From JACKCD01 sp041390905 (lineage in GTDB: Bacteria > Chloroflexota > Anaerolineae > Promineifilales > Promineifilaceae), in NCBI GenBank assembly GCA_041390905.1, contig JAWKPA010000013.1, positions 434,001 through 498,000 of the forward strand: a stretch of DNA of 64,000 nt. Direction: 5' to 3'. Shown piece by piece: positions 25,717 through 34,149 of this stretch. The position numbers were made by a program, and so were the translations under genes. The notes under the pieces were generated by a model. The model did not search any database. It was not told the origin of the DNA and worked only from the letters and a program-made list of their open reading frames with translations. Position 1 is the stretch's first letter, and every line of letters starts with the position of its first letter.

Positions 25717-26763
25717 ATGAAAAACCCCTTTTTTAACCCAGACAACTATGTCTATCCCTCGCTGAACCGGGTGGTGCTGGCGGCGTTGCCAGGGTTGCCA
25801 ACGGCCGTTCAGGGCAAAACCGCCTATGAGTTGCTGCGAGCCGACGCGCTGCGGCAGCGGGTGGCGGCCAAAGCCGATGCGCTAGGGCTGGATGGTAACG
25901 CGCCTGACCTGTTGGCGGCGTTTGACCGCTGTCTGGCTGCTGGTTCGCCCGTTGCCCAGGAAATTGCGGCAGAATACGGCCGTTTTCTTGCCTACCTCCT
26001 CCTCGTTCTCAAGCGGGGGGATGCGGTCAACCGGGCGGCGCGGACAGAGTGGGGGGCGGCACACTGGGCATGGTGGGGGCAGATTGAGCGGGTGTGGCTG
26101 GGGGGCGGGCTGCTGCGGGGGGAACTGGGAAAAACGGCCGTTTTCACCGCCCAACAAACCATTCAGCCCTACAACCTGCCCAACTTCACCGTCAACCTCT
26201 CCCCCTACGGGGTCAATTTGCCGCTGTACGGGCTGGCAACGCTGGCCCCGGCGGGAACCCAGGCTATGCTGCTGGCCGATTTGGGTCACACCAGCATCAA
26301 ACAGGCGGTGGCCTTTTACGGGGCGGGGCAGCTAACCCGGCTGCAACTGCTGCCCACGCTTCCGTCCGGCTGCAACCTCGACCAGTCCGACCGTGAAAGC
26401 ATACTCGCTCACGTTGGCTATGTGGCCGACCGGTTGGCCGCTTTGTGGCGGCTGGGGCGCAGCCACGGCTGGCCGCTTGCTCCCACCATCGCCGTTAGCC
26501 TGGCCTGCTACCTGGTCAACGGCCAGCCATCGCCCGGGCAGTCTGGTTGTTACGGCCGTTTACGGCCGTTCTCACCCAACCTGACCGACTGGCTGGGGCA
26601 GTTGGTCAGCCAGCGGGTTGGTGAATCAGTGCAACTACATTTACAGCATGACGGCACGGCGGCGGCGTTGGCGCATGGGGAGAGTGGGGGAAAAACGGCC
26701 GTTATTACCTGTGGTACGGCACTTGGCATTGGTTTTGTTGAGACTGAGAGACTGGGAGATTGA
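25717..26763 (+). CDS. Sugar-kinase-like (actin-fold ATPase) protein
   Basis: A 348-residue protein I cannot assign to a named family. Two segments look like the actin/hexokinase ATPase fold: LLADLGHTSIKQAVAFY (~187-203, like a phosphate-1 loop) and HDGTAAALAHGES then ITCGTALGIGF (~308-343, like phosphate-2 and adenosine motifs). Location 76 bases before a xylonate-dehydratase-like gene fits a sugar kinase, but this is inference. The last six residues, TERLGD, and the stop are encoded by a heptamer repeat; the normal C-terminal helix of ROK-type kinases may have been lost. The start codon follows another repeat and has no clear ribosome-binding site. Confidence 0.55.
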   Translation: MKNPFFNPDNYVYPSLNRVVLAALPGLPTAVQGKTAYELLRADALRQRVAAKADALGLDGNAPDLLAAFDRCLAAGSPVAQEIAAEYGRFLAYLLLVLKRGDAVNRAARTEWGAAHWAWWGQIERVWLGGGLLRGELGKTAVFTAQQTIQPYNLPNFTVNLSPYGVNLPLYGLATLAPAGTQAMLLADLGHTSIKQAVAFYGAGQLTRLQLLPTLPSGCNLDQSDRESILAHVGYVADRLAALWRLGRSHGWPLAPTIAVSLACYLVNGQPSPGQSGCYGRLRPFSPNLTDWLGQLVSQRVGESVQLHLQHDGTAAALAHGESGGKTAVITCGTALGIGFVETERLGD

Positions 26764-26820
26764 GAGACTGGGAGATTGAGAGATTGGGAGACTATAATCT
26801 CCCAATCTCCTAATCTCCAT
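26740..26820. repeat. Heptamer inverted-repeat hairpin, locus 10
   Basis: GAGACTGAGAGACTGGGAG units on the left and CTCCCAATCTCCTAATCTCC on the right. The stop codon of the kinase-like gene (26761-26763) is inside the left arm. It fills most of the gap to the dehydratase gene. Confidence 0.85.
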
Positions 26821-26839
26821 CTTCAAAACAGGCAAACAC

Positions 26840-28792
26840 ATGATTACCGTAACTGATATTTTAGGAAGCGAAACATACGTCCGCGACACCCGGCTGACCG
26901 GGGAAGGGCCGGCCGGAGAGCTGCCAATCAGCCCCGATACGCTGCTGCATGAACCCAGCGGCCATTTGTTTGGGCTGACGCAAAACGCGGGCATGGGGTG
27001 GAACCCGGCCGACGTGGGCAAACCGCAATACCTCATTCTCAGCACCCAGGGCGGGCTGCGGGCTGACGATGGCACCCCCATTGCCCTGGGCTACCACACC
27101 GGCCATTGGGAAATCGGGCTGCTGGTGCGGCAGGCAGCGGAAACATTGCGGCAGCAGGGGATGGTGCCATTTTCGGCCACGGTGAGCGACCCCTGCGACG
27201 GCCGTTCGCAAGGCACCAGCGGCATGTTCGACAGCTTGCCCTACCGCAACGATGCCGCCATCACCCTGCGCCGCCTCATCCGCTCCCTGCCGCAGCGGCG
27301 CGGCGTAATGGGCATTGCCACCTGCGACAAAGGGCTGCCCGCCATGCTGCTGGCGTTGGCGGGCAGCGGCGACCTGCCCGGCATCATCGTTCCCGGCGGT
27401 GTCACGCTGCCGGCCGTGGGTGCGGAAGATGCGGGGACGGTGCAAACCATTGGAGCGCGTTTTGCCCATGATTTGATTAGCCTTGACTATGCCGCCAGCA
27501 TGGGGTGCCGCGCCTGCGGTTCGCCGGGGGGCGGCTGCCAATTTCTTGGCACGGCGGCCACGGCGCAGGTGGTGGCCGAGGCACTGGGGCTGGCTTTGCC
27601 CCATAGCGCCCTCAGCCCGTCGGGGGAACCGATTTGGCTTGATTTGGCGCACCGTTCGGCGCTGGCGTTGCTGCGGCTGGCCGAGGCCAACATCCGGCTG
27701 GCGGATGTGGTGACATCGGCGGCGTTGGAAAACAGTATGCTGCTCCACGCCGCCTTTGGTGGCTCCACCAATTTGCTGCTCCACATTCCCGCCATCGCCC
27801 ACGCTGCTGGGCTGCCGCGCCCCACCGTGGCCGACTGGAACCGGGTGAACCGTACCACCCCCCGGCTGGTGGATGCGCTGCCCAATGGCCCGTGCAATCA
27901 TCCGACGGTGCAGGTGTTTATGGCCGGGGGCGTGCCAGAGGTGATGCTTCATTTACGGCGGATGGGGCTGCTGAACCGGGAGGTGATGACGGTGACGGGG
28001 GAGAAGCTGGACGGGGTGCTGGATTGGTGGGAGCAGAGTGAGCGGCGGCGGGCGGTGCGGGGGCGGCTGGCGCAGGCGGGGCAAATTGACCCCGACGCGG
28101 TGATTATGGATGTGGATGCGGCGCGGCGGCATGGGCTGACGAGTACGGTGCTGTTTCCGACGGGAAATTTGGCTCCAGAGGGGGCGGTGGTAAAGGCAAC
28201 GGCCGTTGATCCGAGCGTGGTGGGGGCGGATGGGGTGTATCGGCACCGGGGGCGGGCGCGGGTGTTTGTGTCGGAGGAAACGGCCGTTCGTGCTATCAAA
28301 GGTCTAACCAACCACCCTGTGCAGCCGGGCGATGTGGTGGTGATCATCGGCGGGGGGCCGCTGGGAACGGGAATGGAGGAGACTTACCAGGTGACATCGG
28401 CACTAAAGTTTATTCCTTGGGGCAAGACGGTGCCGGTGCTAACCGATGCTCGCTTTTCTGGTGTGTCTACCGGGGCGTGCATCGGTCATATTGGGCCAGA
28501 GGCGTTGGCGGGTGGCCCGATTGGCAAGCTGCGGGATGGGGATGAGGTGGAGATTGTGCTGGACAGGGTGAATTTGACGGGGAGTGTGAATGTGGTGGGG
28601 GAGGGGGTACTGGAAGAACGGCCGTTGCACCCTGACCTGCGTCCCCATCCCCAATTGCCCGACGACACCCGCCTCTGGGCGGTGCTCCAGGCGGTCAGCG
28701 GCGGCACCTGGGGCGGCGCGGTCTATGACGTGGATCGGATTATTGCGCTGCTGGAGGTGGGGCTGCGGGCAGAAGAAGGGGGGATTTCTTGA
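26840..28792 (+). CDS. yjhG: IlvD/Edd-family sugar-acid dehydratase, YjhG/YagF type (D-xylonate dehydratase-like)
   Basis: A 650-residue cytoplasmic Fe-S dehydratase. The length and many segments match E. coli YjhG/YagF rather than IlvD: AGMGWNPADVG, VSDPCDGRSQGTSGMFDSLP, CDKGLPAMLLALAG, CRACGSPGGGCQFLGTA and ARFSGVSTGACIGHIGPEAL. The Cys in VSDPC, in ATCDKG and in the GGGC region are the likely cluster ligands. E. coli homologues convert D-xylonate to 2-keto-3-deoxy-xylonate. That reaction is inferred here from similarity remembered, not tested. The kinase-like gene lies just upstream. No aldolase or dehydrogenase of the pathway is in the window. Confidence 0.88.
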   Translation: MITVTDILGSETYVRDTRLTGEGPAGELPISPDTLLHEPSGHLFGLTQNAGMGWNPADVGKPQYLILSTQGGLRADDGTPIALGYHTGHWEIGLLVRQAAETLRQQGMVPFSATVSDPCDGRSQGTSGMFDSLPYRNDAAITLRRLIRSLPQRRGVMGIATCDKGLPAMLLALAGSGDLPGIIVPGGVTLPAVGAEDAGTVQTIGARFAHDLISLDYAASMGCRACGSPGGGCQFLGTAATAQVVAEALGLALPHSALSPSGEPIWLDLAHRSALALLRLAEANIRLADVVTSAALENSMLLHAAFGGSTNLLLHIPAIAHAAGLPRPTVADWNRVNRTTPRLVDALPNGPCNHPTVQVFMAGGVPEVMLHLRRMGLLNREVMTVTGEKLDGVLDWWEQSERRRAVRGRLAQAGQIDPDAVIMDVDAARRHGLTSTVLFPTGNLAPEGAVVKATAVDPSVVGADGVYRHRGRARVFVSEETAVRAIKGLTNHPVQPGDVVVIIGGGPLGTGMEETYQVTSALKFIPWGKTVPVLTDARFSGVSTGACIGHIGPEALAGGPIGKLRDGDEVEIVLDRVNLTGSVNVVGEGVLEERPLHPDLRPHPQLPDDTRLWAVLQAVSGGTWGGAVYDVDRIIALLEVGLRAEEGGIS

Positions 28793-28814
28793 GTGGGTGG
28801 TTTATTGTGGGGGA

Positions 28815-28915
28815 GAATCAAAGATTTCGCAGATTGATTCGTGTAGTTCTTGTTCTGGACATGGGATGCAGATTTTCCGGATCAGTTTAATCAGGAAAAT
28901 CTGCGTCCTATTTTC
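28815..28915. repeat. Dispersed repeat 'AATCAAAGATTTCGCAG', copy 2
   Basis: The same ends as 22531-22605 with a longer middle that includes AGATTTTCCGGATCAG and AATCAGGAAAATCTGCG. The inner GATTTTCC and GGAAAATC are complementary, so it can fold. Confidence 0.7.
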
Positions 28916-28946
28916 TTGATGGGTGATAGACTGTTTTATGACCGAG

Positions 28947-28990
28947 AACCCCAAACGGGCTTCTCATCGAAGCCCGTTTTTTGGGGTTTT
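28947..28990. terminator. Bidirectional terminator between convergent genes
   Basis: AACCCCAAACGGGCTTC and GAAGCCCGTTTTTTGGGGTT pair around TCATC. T-runs follow on both strands. It serves the dehydratase (plus) and the DUF2202 gene (minus), whose stop codon begins at its right edge. Confidence 0.8.
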
Positions 28991-29567
28991 AGCGATTGCC
29001 GCGTCCGTAGCGGCGACCGGGGGTTGGGTTGGGGGTGGGGTTGCCTGTGCCATTAACGGCCGTTCGCTCAAACGCTGCCAAATGGTTCTGCGACCCGCGC
29101 AGCAGGTTGTTGTACACCCGTTCGATATTGCTGTTGTCTGCTGTCGCTAATCGGGTTTGCAGGTCGGCAATATCTGTTTGTTCAATCAGGACGCCCACCT
29201 GAATGGCAGCGGCTGGAGATTCCAGCCCTTGGGTCAACAGGTCATCATAAAGTGCTTGCAGATCCGGGTTGGTAAACACGCCAATGCCATTACTGCCTGC
29301 AGGGTCGGTCAGCCCATACAGGTTAATTAGCGTCAAAATGGCATCCATGTGTTGCTGTTCGCTGTTGGCAATGTTGCTAAAAACGCGCAGCCCCCATTCA
29401 TCATAAAGCGTCAGGTAAACATCACGTGCCAGCTTTTCTTCTTCGCGCATAAACAAAAGGCCAGCTGCTTCATCGTCGGTTACAGTGGTTTGGGCAGCGG
29501 TGGGCTGGACGAGGAAAAGGCTGCCTAAAGCCAGGAATGCAATAGTTAAGATAGTAATGTGTTTCAT
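28989..29567 (-). CDS. Secreted DUF2202 ferritin-like protein
   Basis: A 192-residue exported protein with a signal peptide ending near TAAQ (residues ~1-25). The four-helix DUF2202 domain (~30-170) has the acidic/His motifs REEEKLARDVY, NSEQQHMDAI, EQTDIADLQ and GSQNHLAAF, arranged like the metal ligands of a ferritin-like fold. A Gly/Arg/Pro-rich tail follows. The family has unknown function, and metal binding is suggested only by the motif pattern. GGAGGG is five bases before the ATG at 29565-29567. It is divergent from the Calx-beta cluster. Confidence 0.85.
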   Translation of the reverse strand: MKHITILTIAFLALGSLFLVQPTAAQTTVTDDEAAGLLFMREEEKLARDVYLTLYDEWGLRVFSNIANSEQQHMDAILTLINLYGLTDPAGSNGIGVFTNPDLQALYDDLLTQGLESPAAAIQVGVLIEQTDIADLQTRLATADNSNIERVYNNLLRGSQNHLAAFERTAVNGTGNPTPNPTPGRRYGRGNR

Positions 29568-29894
29568 CGTACCCTCCAGTACTGAAAATGAAATTGGATT
29601 GTAGAAATTGTTTGTTAACGAAGGGTCAATTGGTTCTTGTTAGGGAGAATAGCTGGTTTGTATCAAGAAGTGATGAAGCTTTTGTAAACGAATGATGAAG
29701 ATGCAGCGTAAGTGGGTCGGTAAGGATGGCTGGCTAGGATGGTGGCTGGCTGGAGTAAGAACGGCCGTTATCTATTTTTAATAGACCAAAGATTATGGAG
29801 GCGATTCCGAGCAGGGGTCGCCTCCTGTTTCTGGGGTGAAGCCATTGTTAGGTAGAGGGGTGTGCCAACCGCTCTACAAATGAGAGTCAATAGT
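29568..29894. other. Intergenic region before the Calx-beta cluster
   Basis: About 330 bases with one AACGGCCGTT (29761) and one hairpin, GGAGGCGA (29797-29804) with TCGCCTCC (29818-29825), followed by TGTTT. The hairpin could be a weak terminator or leader structure. No ORF or known riboswitch is recognised. Confidence 0.5.
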
Positions 29895-32800
29895 ATGGGT
29901 ACCAAAGTAGCGGAAGTTCAGTTTAAACGTTTTGTAGTAGCCCTGTTTCTCTTTTTCTTTTTTAGCTCGATGACAATGAATCAGCCGCTGCTGGCGGCTA
30001 GTGCCATTACGCTGCTGCGTGAGCCGTATGTGCAAATTGTGAAGCCCACCTCGCTTTACATTGTGTGGACGACCAAGGAGAGCGGCACTAGCGAGGTGCA
30101 TTATGGGATCAGTGATTATGGATTAACGGCCGTTGCCACCAACACCTACGTCACCACCCCCGATAAATCCCCTTACGACAAATACTACGTCCACGAAGCA
30201 TTCCTCAGCGGGCTAACCCCCGACACCCTCTACCAGTACAAAATTTTTACCGACAGCAACGACCTGACCCCTGCCGGCAGCATCACCTTTCGCTCCGGCA
30301 AACCCAGCAGCGTCACCTCCTTTCGCTTTGCTGCCCTGGGCGACAGCGGGGCGGGGGGCAGCGGCCAAATTGGCGTTGCCAACCGGCTGGAGCAAATCCA
30401 GCCCGATCTCGTCGTCCATACCGGCGATGTGGTCTATGATGCCAGCTACAAGCTGCTGGAAGAGCGTTTCTTCCAGATTTATGATGATCTAATCCAGAGC
30501 GTCTGGGTGGCAACACTGCCGGGCAACCACGACACCGCCTATAACGGCGGCCAATCCTATGTAGACGTGTTTATTAACCCAACCAATGGGGCATCTGACC
30601 CAATTGAAAACGAATCGTATTACTCGTTTGATTACGCCAATGCCCACTTTACCGTCATTACCAGCGAGTGGCCGTATAAAAAGGGAACCTATCAGTACAA
30701 CTGGCTGCAAAATGACCTGGCGAACAGCAACGCCCCCTGGAAATTTGTCATGTTCCACCTGCCGTTTTACTACACCGACCAGCGGCAGGCTTTCAAGACC
30801 AATGGCACGGCCACCAGCGACCTTGTGCCGCTGTTTGAGCAGTATGGGGTAGATGTGGTGCTAAGTGGCGACGTCCATCTTTATGAACGCATGGTGCCAA
30901 TCAAGGGGGGCAAGGCGACCAGTACCGACGATGGCGGTATTTTGTATGTGGTGACGGGTGGTGGTGGAACCGGGCTGAGTCCGGCTGGCAACCCGCCGTG
31001 GAATGCGCTTACGGCGAACAAGGCAGCGATCTTCCACAATGTCATGTTTGATATTAACGACTGCCAGTTGTCGTTTTCGGCTATAAAGGGTGGTACTGAC
31101 TCTTTTGACGACAGCGACATTTTTGACACCTTCTCGATCAACCACTGTGATGGGGTGCCAACGGCCGATTTTTCGGCCAACGTCGCAGGCGGCGATACCC
31201 CGCTGGCCGTCAGTTTTGCCGATCTCTCCAGTGGTCATCCCACCGGCTGGAGCTGGGACTTTGGCGATGGCACCACCTCAACTAACCGCCATCCCATTCA
31301 TACGTATGTCAACCCTGGTGTCTACACCGTAAAATTGACGGCTAGTAACAGCAATGGCAGCGATACCAAAATCCGCACCTCCTACATCACCGTCAGTGGT
31401 GACCCAACGGCACAATTTGCCTTTAACGGTGGTGACCAAACGGTAAGCGAGAGTGCTGGCTTGGCTACCTTCTCTGTGAAGCTGAGTGTGGCGATGCCCG
31501 AAACGGTGTCGGTGGATTATGGGGTGGCTGACCAAACGGCCGTTCATGGCGAAGATTACGACATGGTTAGCGGCACGCTGGTCTTTGCCCCTGGGCAGAC
31601 GGTGCAAACGTTCACCGTACCGATTTTTGATGATTTGCTTGATGAGGCGGCAGAAACGGCCGTTGTGAGCCTGCTAAACCCTTCAAGCGGAATGATCATT
31701 TCTCCCGACCAGGTGACGCTGACCATCACCGACAACGACGAGCCACCGACGGTGCAGTTTGAAGCCGACAGCTTTACCACCATTGAAAACATCATTACCG
31801 GCACGCTGACGGTGACGCTTTCCACCCCATCGGGGCAGCCGGTGTCGGTGAAATGGTCAACCAGCGATGGCACGGCCACGGCCGGCAGCGACTATGATGC
31901 CGTGAACAACGCCACAGTCACCATCCCCGCCGGAGGAAGCTTTGTGCGGGTGGATGTGCCGTTGATCAACGATGTGGCAGAAGAAAATGGTGAAACGGTG
32001 CTGGCAACATTATCCAGCCCCACCAACGCCACGTTGGGAGAGCCAAAAACGACGACCCTGACGATTATTGATGATGACCAGCCGCCGACGGTGCAGTTTG
32101 CCAGCGACAGCTACACGGTGGATGAAGGGGCGGGGATGGCGGAGATTGCGGTGGAGCTGCTGGGGTATGCGGACGAGACGGTGGCGGTGACGCTGACGAC
32201 GGGGGATGAAACGGCCGTTTCTGGCAGCGACTACACCCCCATCACCACCACCCTCACCTTTGCCCCCGGCCAAATCAGCCAGACGGCGCAAATTCCCATC
32301 AGCGACGATGCCCTGGACGAGACGGATGAAACGGTGGCTTTGACATTAAGCGACCTGAGCAGCAACGCTTTTTCTGGCACGCCGATGGCTGCCACGTTGA
32401 CCATTACCGACAACGACGAGCCGCCCACCATTGCCTTTGCTGCCACCACGCTGGGCGGCGACGAAGGGACAACGGCCACGGCCACAGTGCAGCTCAGTGG
32501 CCCCTCGGCCAAAACGGTGACGGTGGCTTATGCGACTAGCAGTGGCACGGCCACGGCTGGCAGCGACTATACCGCCGCCAGTGGCACGCTGACCTTTGCC
32601 CCCGGCCAAACGACCGCCACCTTTGGCGTGGCTTTGCTGGACGATGCCCTGGACGAGGCGGCGGAGACGGTCATTCTAACGTTGAGCAACCCAACCAACG
32701 GCACGCTGGGCGACCCGAATCCGGCGACTTTGACCATTGGCGACAACGACGCGCCGCCAACGGTGCAGGTGGTTCCCACGGCGGTGAGCGTGCCGGAGAA

Positions 32801-33794
32801 CGGCGGTACGGCGGTGGTGACGGTGACGCTGAGTGTGGTTTCGGGGCAGCCGGTGACGGTGACGTATGGTACGGTGGGAGAAACGGCCGTTTCCGGCACC
32901 CATTTCACCCCCACCAGCGGCACGCTGACCTTTGCCCCCGGTGAAACCAGCCACACCATCAGCGTGCCGGTGCTGGACAACAGCACCATGAACGGCAACA
33001 AAACGTTCCGCGTGGAATTAAGCAGCCCGGTCAACGCCGCGCTGGGGGCTGATGATGCGGCGACGGTGACGATTGAAGATGATGAACTGCCGCTGGTCTC
33101 GTTTGCTGAGGCGGCGCTGACGGTGGCTGAGGACGCGGGCGAGGCTGTCCTGACGGTTGAGCTGGATCGGGCGGGTGTGATGCCGATGACGGTGGATTTT
33201 GTGGCGGAGGGAGAAACGGCCGTTTCTGGCTCCGACTTCACCCCCACCAGCGGCACGCTGACCTTTGCCCCCGGTGAAACCAGCCAGACGTTTGTGCTGC
33301 CGCTGCTGGATGACACCATGGATGAAGAGAGCGAAACGGTGCGGCTGCGGCTGCAAAATATTGCGGGCGGCAATGTGGGGACACCCATCGAGGCGGTTGT
33401 GACCCTTACCGATGACGACGCTCCGCCAACGGTCTCGTTTGCGTCCGCGACGTTCCAGGCGGATGAAGATGGCGGGGCGGCGGTGGTGACGCTACAGCTC
33501 AGTGCGCCGTCGGGCAAGGAGGTGCGGGTGAATGTGGTGACGAATGGCGGAACGGCCGTTGCTGACCTGGATTACACCCCGCTGATCGAGACAGTCACCT
33601 TTGTTCCCGGCACAACCAGCCAAACCGTCTCTATCCTGCTGCTGCCCGATGACCTGAGCGAGGGGAACGAGACGATTCACCTGGCGTTGGGCGGGTTGCA
33701 GAACGGGACGGCGGGGGAGTGGTTAACGGCCGTTGTTACCATCATTGATGGCGATAGCAGCACTTTGTATCTGCCGATTATCTTTAAGAGATAG
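29895..33794 (+). CDS. Secreted purple-acid-phosphatase-like protein with PKD and seven Calx-beta domains
   Basis: About 1299 residues. A signal peptide (~10-36) is followed by an Fn3-like domain (~40-125), then a calcineurin-like phosphatase (~125-400) with the two-metal ligands in ALGDSGAGG, HTGDVVYD, LPGNHDT, MFHLPFYY and SGDVHLYER. This order is that of purple acid phosphatases. A PKD domain (SWDFGDGTTS, ~425-505) and seven Calx-beta domains (~105 residues each) follow. The protein ends TLYLPIIFKR. Calx-beta repeats bind Ca2+ and are common in adhesins. I choose the ATG at 29895 (GAGAG upstream) over two earlier in-frame starts. It is probably a cell-surface phosphatase. Several Calx-beta copies carry AACGGCCGTT at their GTAVSG position. 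Confidence 0.88.
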   Translation: MGTKVAEVQFKRFVVALFLFFFFSSMTMNQPLLAASAITLLREPYVQIVKPTSLYIVWTTKESGTSEVHYGISDYGLTAVATNTYVTTPDKSPYDKYYVHEAFLSGLTPDTLYQYKIFTDSNDLTPAGSITFRSGKPSSVTSFRFAALGDSGAGGSGQIGVANRLEQIQPDLVVHTGDVVYDASYKLLEERFFQIYDDLIQSVWVATLPGNHDTAYNGGQSYVDVFINPTNGASDPIENESYYSFDYANAHFTVITSEWPYKKGTYQYNWLQNDLANSNAPWKFVMFHLPFYYTDQRQAFKTNGTATSDLVPLFEQYGVDVVLSGDVHLYERMVPIKGGKATSTDDGGILYVVTGGGGTGLSPAGNPPWNALTANKAAIFHNVMFDINDCQLSFSAIKGGTDSFDDSDIFDTFSINHCDGVPTADFSANVAGGDTPLAVSFADLSSGHPTGWSWDFGDGTTSTNRHPIHTYVNPGVYTVKLTASNSNGSDTKIRTSYITVSGDPTAQFAFNGGDQTVSESAGLATFSVKLSVAMPETVSVDYGVADQTAVHGEDYDMVSGTLVFAPGQTVQTFTVPIFDDLLDEAAETAVVSLLNPSSGMIISPDQVTLTITDNDEPPTVQFEADSFTTIENIITGTLTVTLSTPSGQPVSVKWSTSDGTATAGSDYDAVNNATVTIPAGGSFVRVDVPLINDVAEENGETVLATLSSPTNATLGEPKTTTLTIIDDDQPPTVQFASDSYTVDEGAGMAEIAVELLGYADETVAVTLTTGDETAVSGSDYTPITTTLTFAPGQISQTAQIPISDDALDETDETVALTLSDLSSNAFSGTPMAATLTITDNDEPPTIAFAATTLGGDEGTTATATVQLSGPSAKTVTVAYATSSGTATAGSDYTAASGTLTFAPGQTTATFGVALLDDALDEAAETVILTLSNPTNGTLGDPNPATLTIGDNDAPPTVQVVPTAVSVPENGGTAVVTVTLSVVSGQPVTVTYGTVGETAVSGTHFTPTSGTLTFAPGETSHTISVPVLDNSTMNGNKTFRVELSSPVNAALGADDAATVTIEDDELPLVSFAEAALTVAEDAGEAVLTVELDRAGVMPMTVDFVAEGETAVSGSDFTPTSGTLTFAPGETSQTFVLPLLDDTMDEESETVRLRLQNIAGGNVGTPIEAVVTLTDDDAPPTVSFASATFQADEDGGAAVVTLQLSAPSGKEVRVNVVTNGGTAVADLDYTPLIETVTFVPGTTSQTVSILLLPDDLSEGNETIHLALGGLQNGTAGEWLTAVVTIIDGDSSTLYLPIIFKR

Positions 33795-33807
33795 CGTAAA
33801 CAAGAAG

Positions 33808-33882
33808 CGAGACTAAGAGATTGGGAGATTGAGAGATTAGAGCCTCAGTCTCCCAATCTCTTTGTCTCTCAATCTCTCAGCC
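33808..33882. repeat. Heptamer inverted-repeat hairpin, locus 11
   Basis: GAGACTAAGAGATTGGGAG units on the left and CTCCCAATCTCTTTGTCTC on the right. It lies 14 bases downstream of the phosphatase-Calx-beta stop. Confidence 0.8.
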
Positions 33883-34149
33883 TTTGAACCATTCTCGTAA
33901 GCTCATCTGAAAGGATGAGTGCGTAGGATGCACAATAGTAACGGATTTGTGTTTAGTGGATGGAATATGTTGTACTGGATTCTCAGCACCTGGAGCCACT
34001 GTTTGAGAGCCACCTTCCCACATAGAGTAATATAAAAAGATTTTTTGAAAAGGGTTTCGACAAGCAAGAACAGTTACTTTGCTTTAACAGACAGTTGTCG
34101 GCGTTTGTGTGCTGGTACCTTTTTCACAACCCTGCAAGGAGAGATGCCC
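33883..34149. other. 5' region of the second Calx-beta gene
   Basis: No ORF is credible here. Two small hairpins are seen: CTCATC/GATGAG (about 33901-33918) and GTGC/GCAC just after. They do not match a riboswitch I know. AAGGAG precedes the start codon at 34150. Confidence 0.4.

Noticed and set aside
33883..34149. Possible cyclic-di-GMP or other riboswitch upstream of the second Calx-beta gene
   Set aside because: Two short hairpins are present but none of the conserved riboswitch core sequences could be matched.
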